Part shown: piece after piece, positions 12,201-22,239 of the stretch | How the letters are laid out: each line of letters begins with the position of its first letter | Position numbering within the stretch: the stretch's first letter is position 1 | NCBI GenBank assembly: GCA_031771865.1 | Contig: JASISA010000022.1 | Coordinates: 1,798,001 to 1,862,000 of the forward strand | Length of the DNA: 64,000 nt | Direction of reading: 5' to 3' | Origin: Nothophaeocryptopus gaeumannii | Lineage: Eukaryota; Ascomycota; Dothideomycetes; Mycosphaerellales; Mycosphaerellaceae | Notes under the pieces: model-generated | Database searches by the model: none | Seen by the model: the letters and a program-made list of their open reading frames with translations, nothing else | Told to the model about the DNA's origin: nothing | Translations under genes and position numbers: made by a program

Positions 12201-12869
12201 CATAAAGAGACCCCGGACCACAAGACAATCGTCTTTTCCCAGTTCACGACAATGCTGGATCTGATCGAGCCTCATCTCCGCCACGCTGGAATGCGTTTCG
12301 TCCGTTACGACGGAAGCATGCGTCCCGACGCTCGTGAAGAGTCCCTACGATCCCTTCGCGAGGATAAGAAGACGCGCGTGCTTCTCTGCTCGCTCAAGTG
12401 TGGTTCGCTGGGTCTCAACTTGACTGCCGCCTCGCGAGTCGTCATCGTCGAACCCTTTTGGAACCCTTTTGTCGAGGAACAAGCCATCGATCGTGTTCAC
12501 CGTTTGAACCAGACTGTCGACGTCAAGGTCTTCCGCCTCACGATCAGAGAGAGTGTTGAAGAGAGAATCATCGAGCTTCAAGAGAAGAAACGCGAACTCG
12601 CCAATGCTGCCATTGAAGGCGGCAAGGGCATGAACAATCTGTCCATGAAAGATATCCTCGGCCTGTTCAAGCATGATGCCGAGAATGTCGAGCACAAAGA
12701 CGATATGGCGCTCTGGCAGAAGTTTGGTGGCGACAACCGCCTTCTTGACGGCCCGGCCAACGTCAGTGCTTCTGACCATGTTAGGGACTTGGGAGAGGGT
12801 CACAGACCAATGCCGGCTGCGAAATTGCCGAGGAGACCTGAGCATGAGGTTTATGGACGAAGGTGGTAA
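9263..12869 (+). CDS. SNF2-family ATP-dependent helicase, Rad5/Rad16-Uls1-like group
   Basis: Two exons (9263-9516, 9578-12869) give 1181 residues. The first 360 residues are polar and disordered. The SNF2 ATPase begins at about residue 372 (LLPHQVEGVSWMIDKE), with Walker A near 402 (GILADDMGLGKT), the DEAH box near 532 (VMLDEAHSIKNR) and motif III WCLTGTPMQN. The second helicase lobe starts near 967 (KTIVFSQFTTMLDLI) and ends with DRVHRLNQTVDVKVFR. Between the lobes lie a poor Cys-X2-Cys pair arrangement (CDVCQIKL, CFECEADL), a Lys-rich run and a long Asp/Glu/Ser region. These proteins remodel chromatin or strip SUMO-tagged proteins from DNA in the nucleus. In Rad5 and Uls1 a full RING sits between the lobes; here only a remnant-like cysteine patch is visible, so ubiquitin-ligase activity is doubtful. 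A start at 9233 would add 10 residues. Confidence 0.9.
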
Positions 12870-13164
12870 TGACCGCTTGCGCTCTTGGATTGATCGATGC
12901 CTTGGATATGGACTGGGTGGGACGACGTTGGGCAGGATCCCTTGAATAACCTTCGATCAAGATTCCCCTTTGAGACGGCTGGAAGAATTCCTGGACGTGC
13001 CAATTGCGCGCTTTTTTCGTAGTGTTGTTCTGTCGTCGCTTGAATAGATTTTCTTTGCAGGACCGCTACGCCAGGTTTCGCCAGCTGCAAGTGTTCAACC
13101 TTCGTGAAACAACAATTTCCTTGTCAATCCGAATGACTCTATGTCACCAAGAAATACCATATAG
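12870..13164. other. Intergenic, convergent 3-prime ends
   Basis: Short spacer between the helicase stop and the 3-prime end of the Dal5-like permease relic on the opposite strand. Nothing else seen. Confidence 0.5.
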
Positions 13165-14681
13165 TCAACTTTGCGTGGCCACCTTCTCGTCAGTGAGCTC
13201 AATCTTCTTTTCCTCGCCATCAGCCACAGTCTCCTCCAGACTTTTCCTTCCGCTCTGCTGCTTCTTGCTATCCTCCCACCTAAACCCAATCCCCGTCCCC
13301 ACAAAAATCACAACCGCTACACACGCAAATTCCAAGATGCAATTTCGCTCCGATCCGCCAAGGCGGAGCCTCTACAGCTGGATACGCAGCAATAGGTATG
13401 AAGGCACTTGGGATATTACGCCAATACCGTCCCTGACGCAAACATGATGGTCCGTACCTGCGGCTCATCTTGGAGATGGGTGGATGTCCAGGCGCAGAGA
13501 AGCATTGTTGATACGGCGCCTAGGTAGTTTAGGTACCAACCTGCCATGTGTGCGGATTGGGAGGAGGGGCGAATGATGAGGATTATTAGAGAGGTTAGGC
13601 TTGTTGTGGAGTGGAGGAGGAATGGGAGACGGGTGCGGAAGTAGTCGGAGAAACCGGGAAACAGGAGTTCGGCGAGGAGTTGGGCGGATTGGTCGATTAT
13701 GGGGAGGTAGTTGAGCATGGCTGTTGAGCTGGAAAAGGAGAGGGATAGCTGAATATAGTGGAAGGGAAGGCAGAGAGAGACGAACTATATCTTTGTTCCG
13801 TCGGGGTTCGTGAGGGACTTCAGCCAAAGATTGTAGTAGTTTGCAGGTTGGGTATTGCTGCCAATGGCCCAGCCAACTGCACAAGCCCAGAGCGGCCAAA
13901 AGATGAATGGGCGCGGGAAAGTCTTCAAAGTTATTTCTTTGAGCTTTGCGATTGACACGGCGAGCTCGCGCGAGAGCAATCTCGATATGTCTCGGTTTGA
14001 GGTAGATCCTTGCAAGTGGATTGGAACGCTCAGGATATTCAGGTAGTAAGACAAACGCAGCCAGGGCCACGGCGATTGTGCAAACGCCGTTGATGATGAA
14101 GGCCCATCCCCAGCCTGATCGACCATGCACGCCGTCGAATTTGGAGGACAGTGCGCCCTGGATCGCTCCTGAAAGCATGGCTCCAGCAGGCTGGGCGATG
14201 TTGTATAGGCTCATGCGGGGCGCCATTTCTTTGGGGAAATATCATTGACTGATCAGGGTGAAATAGCCAAGTCACGCGGTGCCTTCGAAGAAGCCGACGA
14301 GGAACCGCGGACCGTGGACTTGCTTGTAGTTGCTCACTGTAGATAGGCAGCAAGTGAGGATGCCCCAGACGACCTCGCAGGTGGGAAGCCATCGATGCGG
14401 ACCGGAGTGGGAGACGATGATGCATGAAGGGTACAGCATGATCATGTAAACGATACTAGATGAGTTCAGCCATAGATCGGGAGATAGTTGTCATGGTGGG
14501 CATACTTGAAGAATGTCGTGACATAATTGAGTTCATTGCCGAACAGCTTCAGATCCTCCTTCATTCCACTCCCGTACACATTGGAGATGTTGATTTGATC
14601 GATATACTTGAACATGTACCCAAGGAAACCAATGGCCAAGGTCAAGCAGCCCGACATATCTATCAGTAGGCGCAAGAACAT
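13165..14681 (-). pseudogene. Dead Dal5-like (allantoate/nicotinate permease, ACS family) MFS transporter
   Basis: Read on the minus strand, fragments of one transporter follow each other in order: an N-terminal piece ending NELNYVTTFF, a typical intron near 14470-14510, then YMIMLYPSCIIVSHSG, FLVGFFEGTA, a stop, LGYFTLISQ, a stop, YFPKEMAPRMSLYN, and on through IINGVCTIAVALAAFVLLPE. Both stops (plus coordinates 14272-14274 and 14242-14244) are TGA exactly where the family has Trp. Two or more single-base shifts follow, near 13940-13960 and 13416-13420, with later fragments ANYYNLWLKSLTNPDGTK, MLNYLPIIDQSAQLLAEL, PIAAYPAVEAPPWRIGAK and an acidic tail ending KIELTDEKVATQS. Order and spacing match a roughly 500-residue Dal5-type carrier, which imports allantoate, nicotinate or similar anions. 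TGG-to-TGA changes suggest RIP-like mutation. It is not expected to be functional. Confidence 0.85.
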
Positions 14682-15123
14682 CGTAGATGATCCGATGGAG
14701 GTCGCATGTACTAGTATTAGGGTCCCAGATCATTCCTGCACAGCCGAGTTCGAAGTTACATCGCTCAAAGCAAGCTGAGTAGGTACCAGCCGAGTAGGAT
14801 CCGGACGTGTCTCCATCCAGAAAGTGACCGCACAGCATGGTGAACTCTTCACCGCTGGATGCCATATAAGTCTGTCTGTCGTTGGCTGGCAAACAGGAAG
14901 GCCCGGGGTTATTGCCACTGAAGCCGTAGTTCGAGGGCGTAGGAATCAAGGTTGAAACGATGGTGGTTTACCTACGAACGATACACAGTCCGCGTGACCA
15001 ACGGCTTCGCTGCGTCCAAAATCAGTTCGCGACTGCGATGTAGCGCGTAGGACAGTGCTCACCAGCCTGTGCCGAGCACAAATCAGCGTAGACCACTACC
15101 GGCAGGACTTGAAGGAGCCGCAT
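14682..15123 (-). pseudogene. Relic of a secreted apple/PAN-domain-like protein
   Basis: On the minus strand an ATG at 15123-15121 begins a signal-peptide-like sequence (MRLLQVLPVVVYADLCSAQA), followed by a consensus donor GTGAGC and an acceptor near 15010. Further on, a cysteine-rich segment reads MLCGHFLDGDTSGSYSA, YSACFERCNFELGCAGMIWD and STCDLH. The spacing of cysteines (ACFERC, LGCAGMIW) resembles fungal apple/PAN_4-type domains, which are found in secreted proteins that bind protein or carbohydrate. I could not join the signal exon to the domain without a stop, and the downstream end runs straight into the permease relic, so the gene is truncated and probably dead. The domain name rests on pattern recognition only. 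Confidence 0.5.
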
Positions 15124-15827
15124 TGTGGTCTGCCGTAATCGATATGCCTGAGCTAGCGACACAGGAGGACTCGTGTATTATGAGGAATATAACGCGTATG
15201 GCAGGCCCGAGCTGACCACACCAGCATCTGCACCGGACGCGTTGTTGTCAACCTCCTGAGCAACTCCATTCTCTCATGGCCATGTGAAAGCTTGGCAAAT
15301 TGCTGAAAAAGTCCATCCAAGCCCTCATGTCTGTGCATCCTGGCGTCCACGGGAAGACTTTCCTCTCGCTGCATTACTAATATGTATTGAATTGTACCCC
15401 TTCTCTTCTTGGCTTCCTGCACGACGCATTCGTTAACGCTCTCTATGTTGCATTCGCAGCGCGTTGCTGGTTCTTCTTATTGGGAAATGATGCCAGTGCG
15501 GCTCGATGTCAAATAATACTTGGAGATTCCGTGCAGGTCCTGTCAGCGGGTACGCCAATGAACAGGGAAGGATGAATGGCCTGGAATGAAAGAATCATGA
15601 CACTCTGGAATATTCAAAATGACCTCGAAGTGGGCGCTAATATCCTCTTTTATGTTGCCATTCTATTGCGCTCCTGCACAGCTCGAGGGGTATTTCGACG
15701 ATTTTTCCGATCCCATGCTATCACATCATTTTCTTCACCCATGCATGCTTTTCACACCGAAACGCCAGGCACCATCGCTTGCAAAACACAGAGAACGAAA
15801 GAGAGAGGTATCGTAGACTGCAAAAGC
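15124..15827. other. Intergenic region
   Basis: I see no gene. It separates the apple-domain relic from the 3-prime end of RLP24. Short open frames on both strands lack motifs. Confidence 0.5.
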
Positions 15828-16497
15828 TCAACCGTCCACGTCCATCCCCTCTTCTTCCACGCTACCTCCTCTTCTCAACTTCTGCTTCCTCTTCTGCTTC
15901 ATCGCGCTCTTCGCAGGTTTCAGCCTTTCCTGCTCCTCCAACGGGATATCCTCCTCCATATTCTCCACGTTGGTCTCTTCCTGCACCATCGGTTCCGTCT
16001 CCAACGCCGCCTTGACCTCATCTCGATACTGTGGCGGCAATAGGTGCTGGTTCTCCGCCACAAGTTTCCTATCAGCCTCGAGTTGTCTATCCTTGTTGCC
16101 CTTCATGCGGTTCTTATAGAATTGCCTCTCCCTACGATCGCGGATTTCAGATACACGAGACATGGCTTGTAGGGTCTTGGAAACGAGTTCGCGGTTGTAG
16201 CGAACGGGGATGTTGCGGCGTTGGGCGAAGGCAAGGGTGGAGTCGACGGTCATTTCTTTGCCGTGGGCGCGGCGGAAGGATTTCGTCCAGGCTAGCTTTC
16301 GGGGGTTGCGCTTCATTTTGAACTATGCGCATTTCGTCAGTGACCGCATATTGCATGGGAAATGTTGGTGTAGGACTGACGTTCTTGTGGCATTTTGACC
16401 GGCAGAAGCGGAAGACTTTCGCATCGTTGCGGACGAAGGTGATGCCCTTCGAGGGATACGCCGGTTGCGAACAAAAGTAGCACGTTTCGATCCTCAT
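15828..16497 (-). CDS. RLP24: Ribosome biogenesis protein Rlp24
   Basis: Two exons (16497-16381 and 16322-15828, minus strand) give 203 residues, close to the yeast protein length. The N-terminus MRIETCYFCSQPAYPSKGI is the L24e zinc-ribbon start, with Cys pairs CYFC and CRSKC; the intron lies right after KCHKN and the next exon begins FKMKRNPRKLAWTKSFRRAH, a signature of this family. The C-terminus is a charged extension (KSAMKQKRKQKLRRGG) absent from ribosomal eL24. In the nucleolus Rlp24 holds the eL24 site on pre-60S particles and is later removed by the AAA ATPase Drg1/Afg2. An upstream in-frame ATG at 16584 would add 29 residues that do not look like the family; I chose the conserved start. 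It shares a 277-bp divergent promoter with PAM18. Confidence 0.95.
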
Positions 16498-16774
16498 CGT
16501 GCCGGCGGTGACGGAGACGTATAGGGTGGAGAGTGGTGGATGTAGTTGGAGGCGGCGAGATTGGAGTGATCTAGAAATTCTCAAGACCCTCGGCGAATCG
16601 GTGTCACTTTATCCCTAGCTTGAACTCTATCTTCCCTGCGGCGAACTCGGCAAGACAACGACCATCTCTCATAGAACGTCTTCACCCACCACGACGAATC
16701 GATATACGCGCATCCTGACATCGACGAGGACTCTTTATACGAACTAGCTGAGTTGAATCAGGCTCAACAACATC
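16498..16774. promoter_or_regulatory. Shared divergent promoter region of RLP24 and PAM18
   Basis: The 277 bp between two divergent start codons must hold both promoters. I see no clear TATA box. The arrangement would couple a ribosome assembly gene and a mitochondrial import gene, but co-regulation is inference from position only. Confidence 0.45.
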
Positions 16775-17215
16775 ATGGCCACCGCCTTAGCCGTTGGCGT
16801 CGGAGTCGCCGCAGCAGCTTTCTTCGTACATCTCACCTATTCCCATTCTCTCGGAACCCCATCTAACACATCCACAGGGTCGCGCAGGTCTAGTCGCACT
16901 GCGAAGATATCGAGGAGGCACGAGCGCGCTCGGGAAAGCGTACTACAAGGGCGGTTTTGAGAGCAAAATGAACCAAAGAGAGGCGGCTTTGATATTGGAG
17001 ACATCGTAAGCTCACTCTGAGCCGAAAAGAATAAGGCCATATGGAGGGAAGATGCTGATGATGGGGACAGAGAACGAGGTATAACAAAAGACATCATTCG
17101 CAAAAAGCACCGACAAATGATGCTGTTGAACCATCCCGATCGAGGCGGAAGCCCCTACCTTGCGACGAAGATCAACGAGGCGAAAGAATTTTTGGAGAAG
17201 GGCGCGCCTCAATAG
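16775..17215 (+). CDS. PAM18: Mitochondrial import motor J-protein Pam18/Tim14
   Basis: Three exons (16775-16825, 16878-17005, 17071-17215) with consensus splice sites encode 107 residues, the normal length for fungal Pam18. Residues 1-18 are a single hydrophobic segment (MATALAVGVGVAAAAFF) that anchors the protein in the inner membrane. The linker ends with GKAYYKGGFESKMNQREAAL, a strong family signature, and the C-terminal J domain contains the HPD tripeptide in LLNHPDRGGSPYLATKINEA. The J domain stimulates the ATPase of mitochondrial Hsp70 at the TIM23 channel to pull preproteins into the matrix. The first exon encodes only 17 residues, so automated annotation could miss it. No defects seen. 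Confidence 0.96.
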
Positions 17216-17508
17216 AACACCTCTGGTTGTCACGATATGGTGAGGCTGAGGGTTGCGAGGTGAAATATATTGTACAGGGCTGTGTTTAGCGAAGGCGTTG
17301 GCAGGATACCAGCATTGCATTGCATTGCATTTGAGGATACCAGAATCACCGCTCTTATATTGATGTGTTAACACCTGTACATTTTCCGGTCGATTCTCCG
17401 CACTTCCGCGCAGAAGGTCTTGGCCATGAGTAACTTGGCACGAGCGGCGGTGCTTCGTGAGCAACAACGAATGGAGCAATTCTCGAGAAGTTATCTACAA
17501 GTGCAATG

Positions 17509-18948
17509 CTAAGCTGTCACTTGGCGCAGGAACGGCAACGTCAGATTCGTGAAGAACGAGGCGCCTGGAACATCCTGGGACAATGATGCATCGGCGGAAT
17601 TGCAAACATTCGTAAAGCCGCCAGTCGCCTCATATCGCTTCTTCAGGAGAGCCTGATAGTCACTCAACCGACAGCTCTTCCCTGGTCCGTCCTGGCAAGC
17701 CGTCACAGGATACACGGCGTCATTCAATGACACGCGGATGAAACCATCTGTGCCAGTTCCAACTTGGCACTTCAACTTCTCCAGCGCCACAGTTCCCCTC
17801 ATCGAAACGAATCTCGAAGCAACATATTTCCTGCTCTCCAGCACCTTCTCCGAATCCAATAACACCTCATCATCCCAAATTCCCAACGCAGCGACCAATT
17901 CCGCAATCTGTCCATCATTCGCAAAAGCCATCAGCAAACTCGGCAACCCTGTCCCGTTTACCCCTGGCCCAGCAGCGAGTAAATCCACCACAGCCCTCAA
18001 ATAAGGCATCATCATCACCGGACCAATTCTCGAGCCCGGTCCAACTCCATACCAATACCTCAAATCCTGGCGATACTCATAGCTCTCAAGCTCGGATTGA
18101 GTGAACACGGAACACCAGGGCGAGAGGATACCCGTGATTTGGGATTCGAAACCGCAGAGATAGGGAAATATGGATACGTCGTAAGTAGTGAATTGCAGAC
18201 CTGTGCCTTGGATGAGGGTATTGAGACGGTCGACTATGGGCGGGAGGTAGATGTTATCGAAAGTGGTTGTTGGAACGGTAGAGTTATCTGAAAAGGCGGG
18301 ACAAAGATCTGACGGGCCGAGGGAGTTTCCGAATGCCAGATCGCCACCGGTGCTGTTGACGGCGTAGACTTGGGCCAGGTGGGTATAGGCAGGCCCGAGA
18401 TAGCCTGCGGCGAAGGACTGCGCTGTCTGGATTACGCGCGGGTAATCGTTCGTCCAGATAGGGAAGGAAGTATTTTCCGCGTAGAAGTCCGGATAGCGTT
18501 GACGAAGGGTATAGCCCAGATCATGGGCTTCCTTGTAGCCTGTTATGGAGAGCTGGGCGATTTGTTGGGCTGGGTACTTGAGGACTGGTTTCCAGGTTTT
18601 CAGAAAGGAGAGGGAGCCGGTTTCGTCGAAGGATGTTGAGTTGGAGGTGGCGTTTCCGATCTTGTAGTATAGCGCTAGCCATTCGTTGAATGCTGCAGTG
18701 TCTGGGTATCTGCTCCCATGGCGGAGGGTGTACGATGCTTGTTCGACTGAGCAGCCTTCTGGAACAGCATTTGTGATGTTGTTAACATTTGGGCCCGCAT
18801 ACCATGTGCCATTACCTCCGAGGTAGGTGAGGGGATCTTCGGACGTTTTAGAGGAGGGTCTGATGATTTTTTGGGGATCGTATAGTAGCTGTGCAGAGGC
18901 AATGCCTGCGAGCCCTAGGCAAAGTGCTTGGGGAAGTACGTGTACCAT
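17509..18948 (-). CDS. Secreted histidine acid phosphatase (phytase/acid phosphatase family)
   Basis: A single exon of 479 codons. Residues 1-19 are a signal peptide (MVHVLPQALCLGLAGIASAQ). The catalytic motif RHGSRYPD is at residues 76-83, the phosphohistidine site of the branch 2 histidine phosphatases. Several N-X-S/T sites (for example NGTW, NATS, NSTS) and multiple cysteines fit a glycosylated, disulfide-bonded secreted enzyme that releases phosphate from organic esters outside the cell. The proton-donor motif, usually His-Asp, reads AFANDGQIAEL here: Asn344-Asp345. The Asp is kept but the His is replaced. The substrate (phytate or simple esters) cannot be decided. The intergenic spacer to PAM18 (17216-17508) holds only a short GCATT repeat near 17311. 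Confidence 0.9.
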   Translation of the reverse strand: MVHVLPQALCLGLAGIASAQLLYDPQKIIRPSSKTSEDPLTYLGGNGTWYAGPNVNNITNAVPEGCSVEQASYTLRHGSRYPDTAAFNEWLALYYKIGNATSNSTSFDETGSLSFLKTWKPVLKYPAQQIAQLSITGYKEAHDLGYTLRQRYPDFYAENTSFPIWTNDYPRVIQTAQSFAAGYLGPAYTHLAQVYAVNSTGGDLAFGNSLGPSDLCPAFSDNSTVPTTTFDNIYLPPIVDRLNTLIQGTGLQFTTYDVSIFPYLCGFESQITGILSPWCSVFTQSELESYEYRQDLRYWYGVGPGSRIGPVMMMPYLRAVVDLLAAGPGVNGTGLPSLLMAFANDGQIAELVAALGIWDDEVLLDSEKVLESRKYVASRFVSMRGTVALEKLKCQVGTGTDGFIRVSLNDAVYPVTACQDGPGKSCRLSDYQALLKKRYEATGGFTNVCNSADASLSQDVPGASFFTNLTLPFLRQVTA

Positions 18949-19579
18949 GGCTGAGAAGGCGAGGTGAGGTTGAAGGATGGTCAGCTGGGAAGTGAAGAGA
19001 GTTCAGCGGCTCTCTCTTTGAAGCAGCCATTGTTGGCCGAACGTCTATCCTGATCAGAGCAGACGAAGGATGTTCGGCCGCGATATACGCAGCACGTGTA
19101 CCTGCAGATGATGGTGTATGGCCATCGCGTTGACGATGGGTTCCCGCCAAGACTCGCTTGGAGAAGTGCCGAAAGACAGCAAAGTCAATTCCGGACGACA
19201 CTCCTTCTTGAGACCTGCCCGTATCTTCGACATGCAACTCAATATCGACTTGCGACTTCACAGTCTATGCGGCTGTACACGAGATGCACGAGGAGTGTGT
19301 TTTTCAATCTGAAATGCCTGCCGGGCGGCAATCCGCGCTCTTGCGATGTGACTTCATCTGGAAGACCTGGCAGCTCTGCAGGTACCATCTAGCAAGACGC
19401 ATACACCATGCATGCTGCCGGCTTGCGTCTGTACGGAGCCTGGAGCCACTGCTTGAATACATTCATACTTGACGAAAAGCGAGAGGCCAAGTTATATATC
19501 AAGGTTCCGAAGAACACTGCAAAGCCATGTGCTCAGCACTGTAACCTCGCGCCGTTGACCTCGCAAGATATATAGCGGA
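18949..19579. other. Intergenic, divergent promoters
   Basis: Upstream region of the acid phosphatase (minus) and of the dead nuclease-lectin gene (plus). A TATATA stretch lies about 10 bp before the start at 19580. I see no gene. Confidence 0.5.
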
Positions 19580-21000
19580 ATGCTAACATCGACTGCCGCG
19601 TTACTTCTGCTCTCCCAGCTTGCGCACTCGCAGGACACCGGATCTCTCAATATATTGACCTTCAACGTTGCCGGCCTTCCCAGCTATTCTCAATAGCAAC
19701 GATGTTCCTGGAGACAAGACCGAGAATGCCGAGCTTATTGGGACGAAGATGAAGGAGGGTGGATACAATGTCATGAATCTTCAGGAAGTTGGTATTCCTC
19801 TCTGGTTGGACGCTGACTGGCCTTGCTGATTGAGCATTAAACCAGGACCTCAACTACCATGCAGCACTATACTCCACTGCTCCTCTCCCCTATTGCACAC
19901 CAACCTCTGGTGGAGCAGGAGTCGGATCAGGTCTCAACTCGATGTCGCTATTCTCCTTGATGGAAGACGACGTAGATCGCATTAAGTGGGAAACCTGCTC
20001 CGACTCGTCCGGCGCCGACTGATTGACTCTAAAGGGCATCACTTACCTCCAAGTTCGAGCTGAGGAGAGCGTCTACTTCGATGTCTACAAATTACACGCT
20101 GATGCTGAGTACTCACCTCTCCAGGCAACGCCAGTCGAATTTGACAAGCTGACAGACTCACAGGGACAACGTTGACGACCTGACAGCCCGCCAAGACAAC
20201 ATCCAGCAGCTCTCAGACTTGATCACAACGAACTCTCCAAATACAGCCGTCCTAGTTTGCGGCGACACCAACACCCGCTATACTCGCTCTGGAGACAACA
20301 TTCGCATTCTGGGCACTGCAAACAACCTCACAGATCTCTGGGTCGAGCTCGTACGTTCTGGAAACCCTCCAACAGCGGGAAGCGATGCGCTCTTATGTGA
20401 CAACCCTTCACCGAACAACACCTTCGAGATTGTCGACAAGTGCTTCTATCGTGGCTCTCGATCGTGAGCCTCGCAGCTCCGAATTTCTCGTATGTGGGCA
20501 GCGACTTCCTGCAAGCGAATGGCAGTGTGCCGTCTGATCACGACCCTGTTTTGGTCGATCTCACATGGACTCTGTTTTCGACATTTCGTCAAAGCGACTA
20601 CTTCGGCGACGGGACTGGTGGCACCCCGTTCAGCGACCTCGGCTCCCTGCCTGCGAGCCCAGTCGTCTCAAAATTGACCTTCCGTGGAGCAGAGCGTCTC
20701 GACAGTGTTGGCCTTATCTTCAGTGACGGCACAAACTCGACTCACAGCGGGACAAGCGGGACCGAAGCTTTGCTGTCATTAGCTTCCGATGAGTTCCGGA
20801 CGTCTGCTACGTTGTGTGAGGATGAATACAATGGTAGCGACCGGAACTTCTACATTTTCGCCCGCACAAGCCCTGGCCAAAACTTGACTGCTGGAACAGA
20901 AACGCATGACTGCGAGACGTTCGAGGCTCCGGATGGGTGGCAGATTGTCGGCTTCTTAGGACGACCGGCAGATGAAGTCGATCAGCTCGCTTCTATTTAG
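19580..21000 (+). pseudogene. Dead secreted endonuclease/exonuclease/phosphatase-fold protein with C-terminal jacalin-like domain
   Basis: The start MLTSTAALLLLSQLAHSQ is a signal peptide, followed by the EEP-fold opening LNILTFNVAGLP. One base too many then shifts the frame: the next frame reads on as AILNSNDVPGDKTENAELIG and YNVMNLQE. After a likely intron near 19790-19850 the text resumes as DLNYHAALYSTAPLPYCT. A TGA at 20020-20022 and further shifts near 20165 and 20465 break it again; the active-site fragment LVCGDTNTRYTR and SDHDPVLVDLTW are still readable in two frames. The C-terminal 130 residues (YFGDGTGGTPFSDLG to the TAG at 21000) match the jacalin-like lectin fold seen fused to this nuclease/phosphatase family in fungi. 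Intact members are secreted phosphodiesterase-like enzymes. At least four lesions make this copy non-functional. Confidence 0.8.
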
Positions 21001-21377
21001 ACTCCGCAGTGAGAGAAACCTGCAGTAAGAGAGTCGCGGCGAAGAAGCTGCCAAGGTGACCGGGAGCGAGAGTAAGTGCAAGTACTGTGACAGTTTCCTA
21101 CTTGTGGGCACTTCAATCGCTTGAATGAGACATCGATCAAGGTAGTTCTAATGCTTTGGTATCGTTTCTCGGACACGCTAACCACGTCCGGAAGTTTGAG
21201 GTCACTCACCCCAGACTGCATGTGGGCTCAGCAAATCCTTCAGGATCGCCCTTGCTTGGTTGCACGGTGGTCGATATAATATACAGCAGCAGTCCGCATC
21301 AAGGACGCTGCAACCGTTCAACTGTCCGCTCTTTGGGCTTTTCTTCTCACTTTTACTCTTCAAAGAGCCATACCGCG
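21001..21377. promoter_or_regulatory. Upstream region of the methyltransferase gene
   Basis: Contains a TATA-like sequence (GATATAATATACA) near 21272, about 100 bp before the start codon at 21378. Open frames running through this region in front of the conserved methyltransferase start look untranslated. Confidence 0.45.
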
Positions 21378-22220
21378 ATGAATCCAACCGAACGAGACAG
21401 GAAGTTCCAGCAGTACTTCACTGCCCTGGCTCCATCATATGGGCATCTCACCAGCAACACGACAAAGCTCATTTCAAAAGCAGCATTAGAGTTCTTCGAT
21501 CTTCCGGAGCACAAAGATGCTGCCATCCACGACAACGCCGCTGGGCCAGGCACCGCAACCTCTATGATCATCGAGCAGTATCGCAAACTAGGCAAGCCTC
21601 ATCCGGAAATCTTTGTCACAGACTATACTCCGGCAATGATTGATGCATTCAAAGATGATGCAGAGAACTCACAAGGCTTCACTGGTGCAGTGAAAGCATC
21701 TGTCGAAGACTCGCAGGCTCTCAACTTCGAGGACAATAAGTTTGATCTTACATTCTGCAACATCAGCGTTGCGAACTTCGACAAGCCTGCTCTGGCCCTC
21801 CAGGAGATGCATCGAACAACGAAGTCTGCAGGTGTAGTTGTCGTAACGAATTGGAAAGTATTCGGCTTCTCTGGCATCATCACAGACGCCAAAGTCAAGC
21901 TTACTGGTACCGAGGGACAACCAACTCCCGTTGCTGCTCCAGAATGGATGGAGGAAGGGTATATTGCTGAGCAGATGATGAACGCTGGGTTCAACGGGGC
22001 AAAGGTCGAGACCCACGCGGTCAAGATTCTGGCGAGCGACGACAACGATCTCAAGGGTGCGGTGGAGTTCCTCACCGGATCATTCATCCCCATCGTCTCC
22101 ACTCTCAACGACGCCGACAAACCGCGCTGGAAGCAATGCGTAGAAGAAACCATCGCAGAGCGCAAGAAGAAAGATGGCGGTATCGTATGTGAAGCTTGGG
22201 TCGTCATCGCGAAGAAATAG
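21378..22220 (+). CDS. SAM-dependent methyltransferase
   Basis: A single exon of 280 residues. The class I SAM-binding fold is visible: motif I region IHDNAAGPGTATSMII near residues 53-68, an acidic beta2 end at VTDYTPAMIDAF, motif II region FEDNKFDLTFCNISVANF, and post-motif segments such as MHRTTKSAGVVVVTNWKVFG. The domain organisation is that of the small-molecule methyltransferases frequent in fungal accessory metabolism. The substrate is unknown and no biosynthetic core gene is next to it. I chose the ATG at 21378 rather than 21156 because the first 74 residues of the longer frame cross a TATA-like promoter sequence and look like noise. The stop lies 19 bp from the end of the convergent GABA transaminase gene, so the 3-prime ends of the transcripts must overlap. 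Confidence 0.85.
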   Translation: MNPTERDRKFQQYFTALAPSYGHLTSNTTKLISKAALEFFDLPEHKDAAIHDNAAGPGTATSMIIEQYRKLGKPHPEIFVTDYTPAMIDAFKDDAENSQGFTGAVKASVEDSQALNFEDNKFDLTFCNISVANFDKPALALQEMHRTTKSAGVVVVTNWKVFGFSGIITDAKVKLTGTEGQPTPVAAPEWMEEGYIAEQMMNAGFNGAKVETHAVKILASDDNDLKGAVEFLTGSFIPIVSTLNDADKPRWKQCVEETIAERKKKDGGIVCEAWVVIAKK

Positions 22221-22239
22221 CGAACCGCAAATTCTCTTC

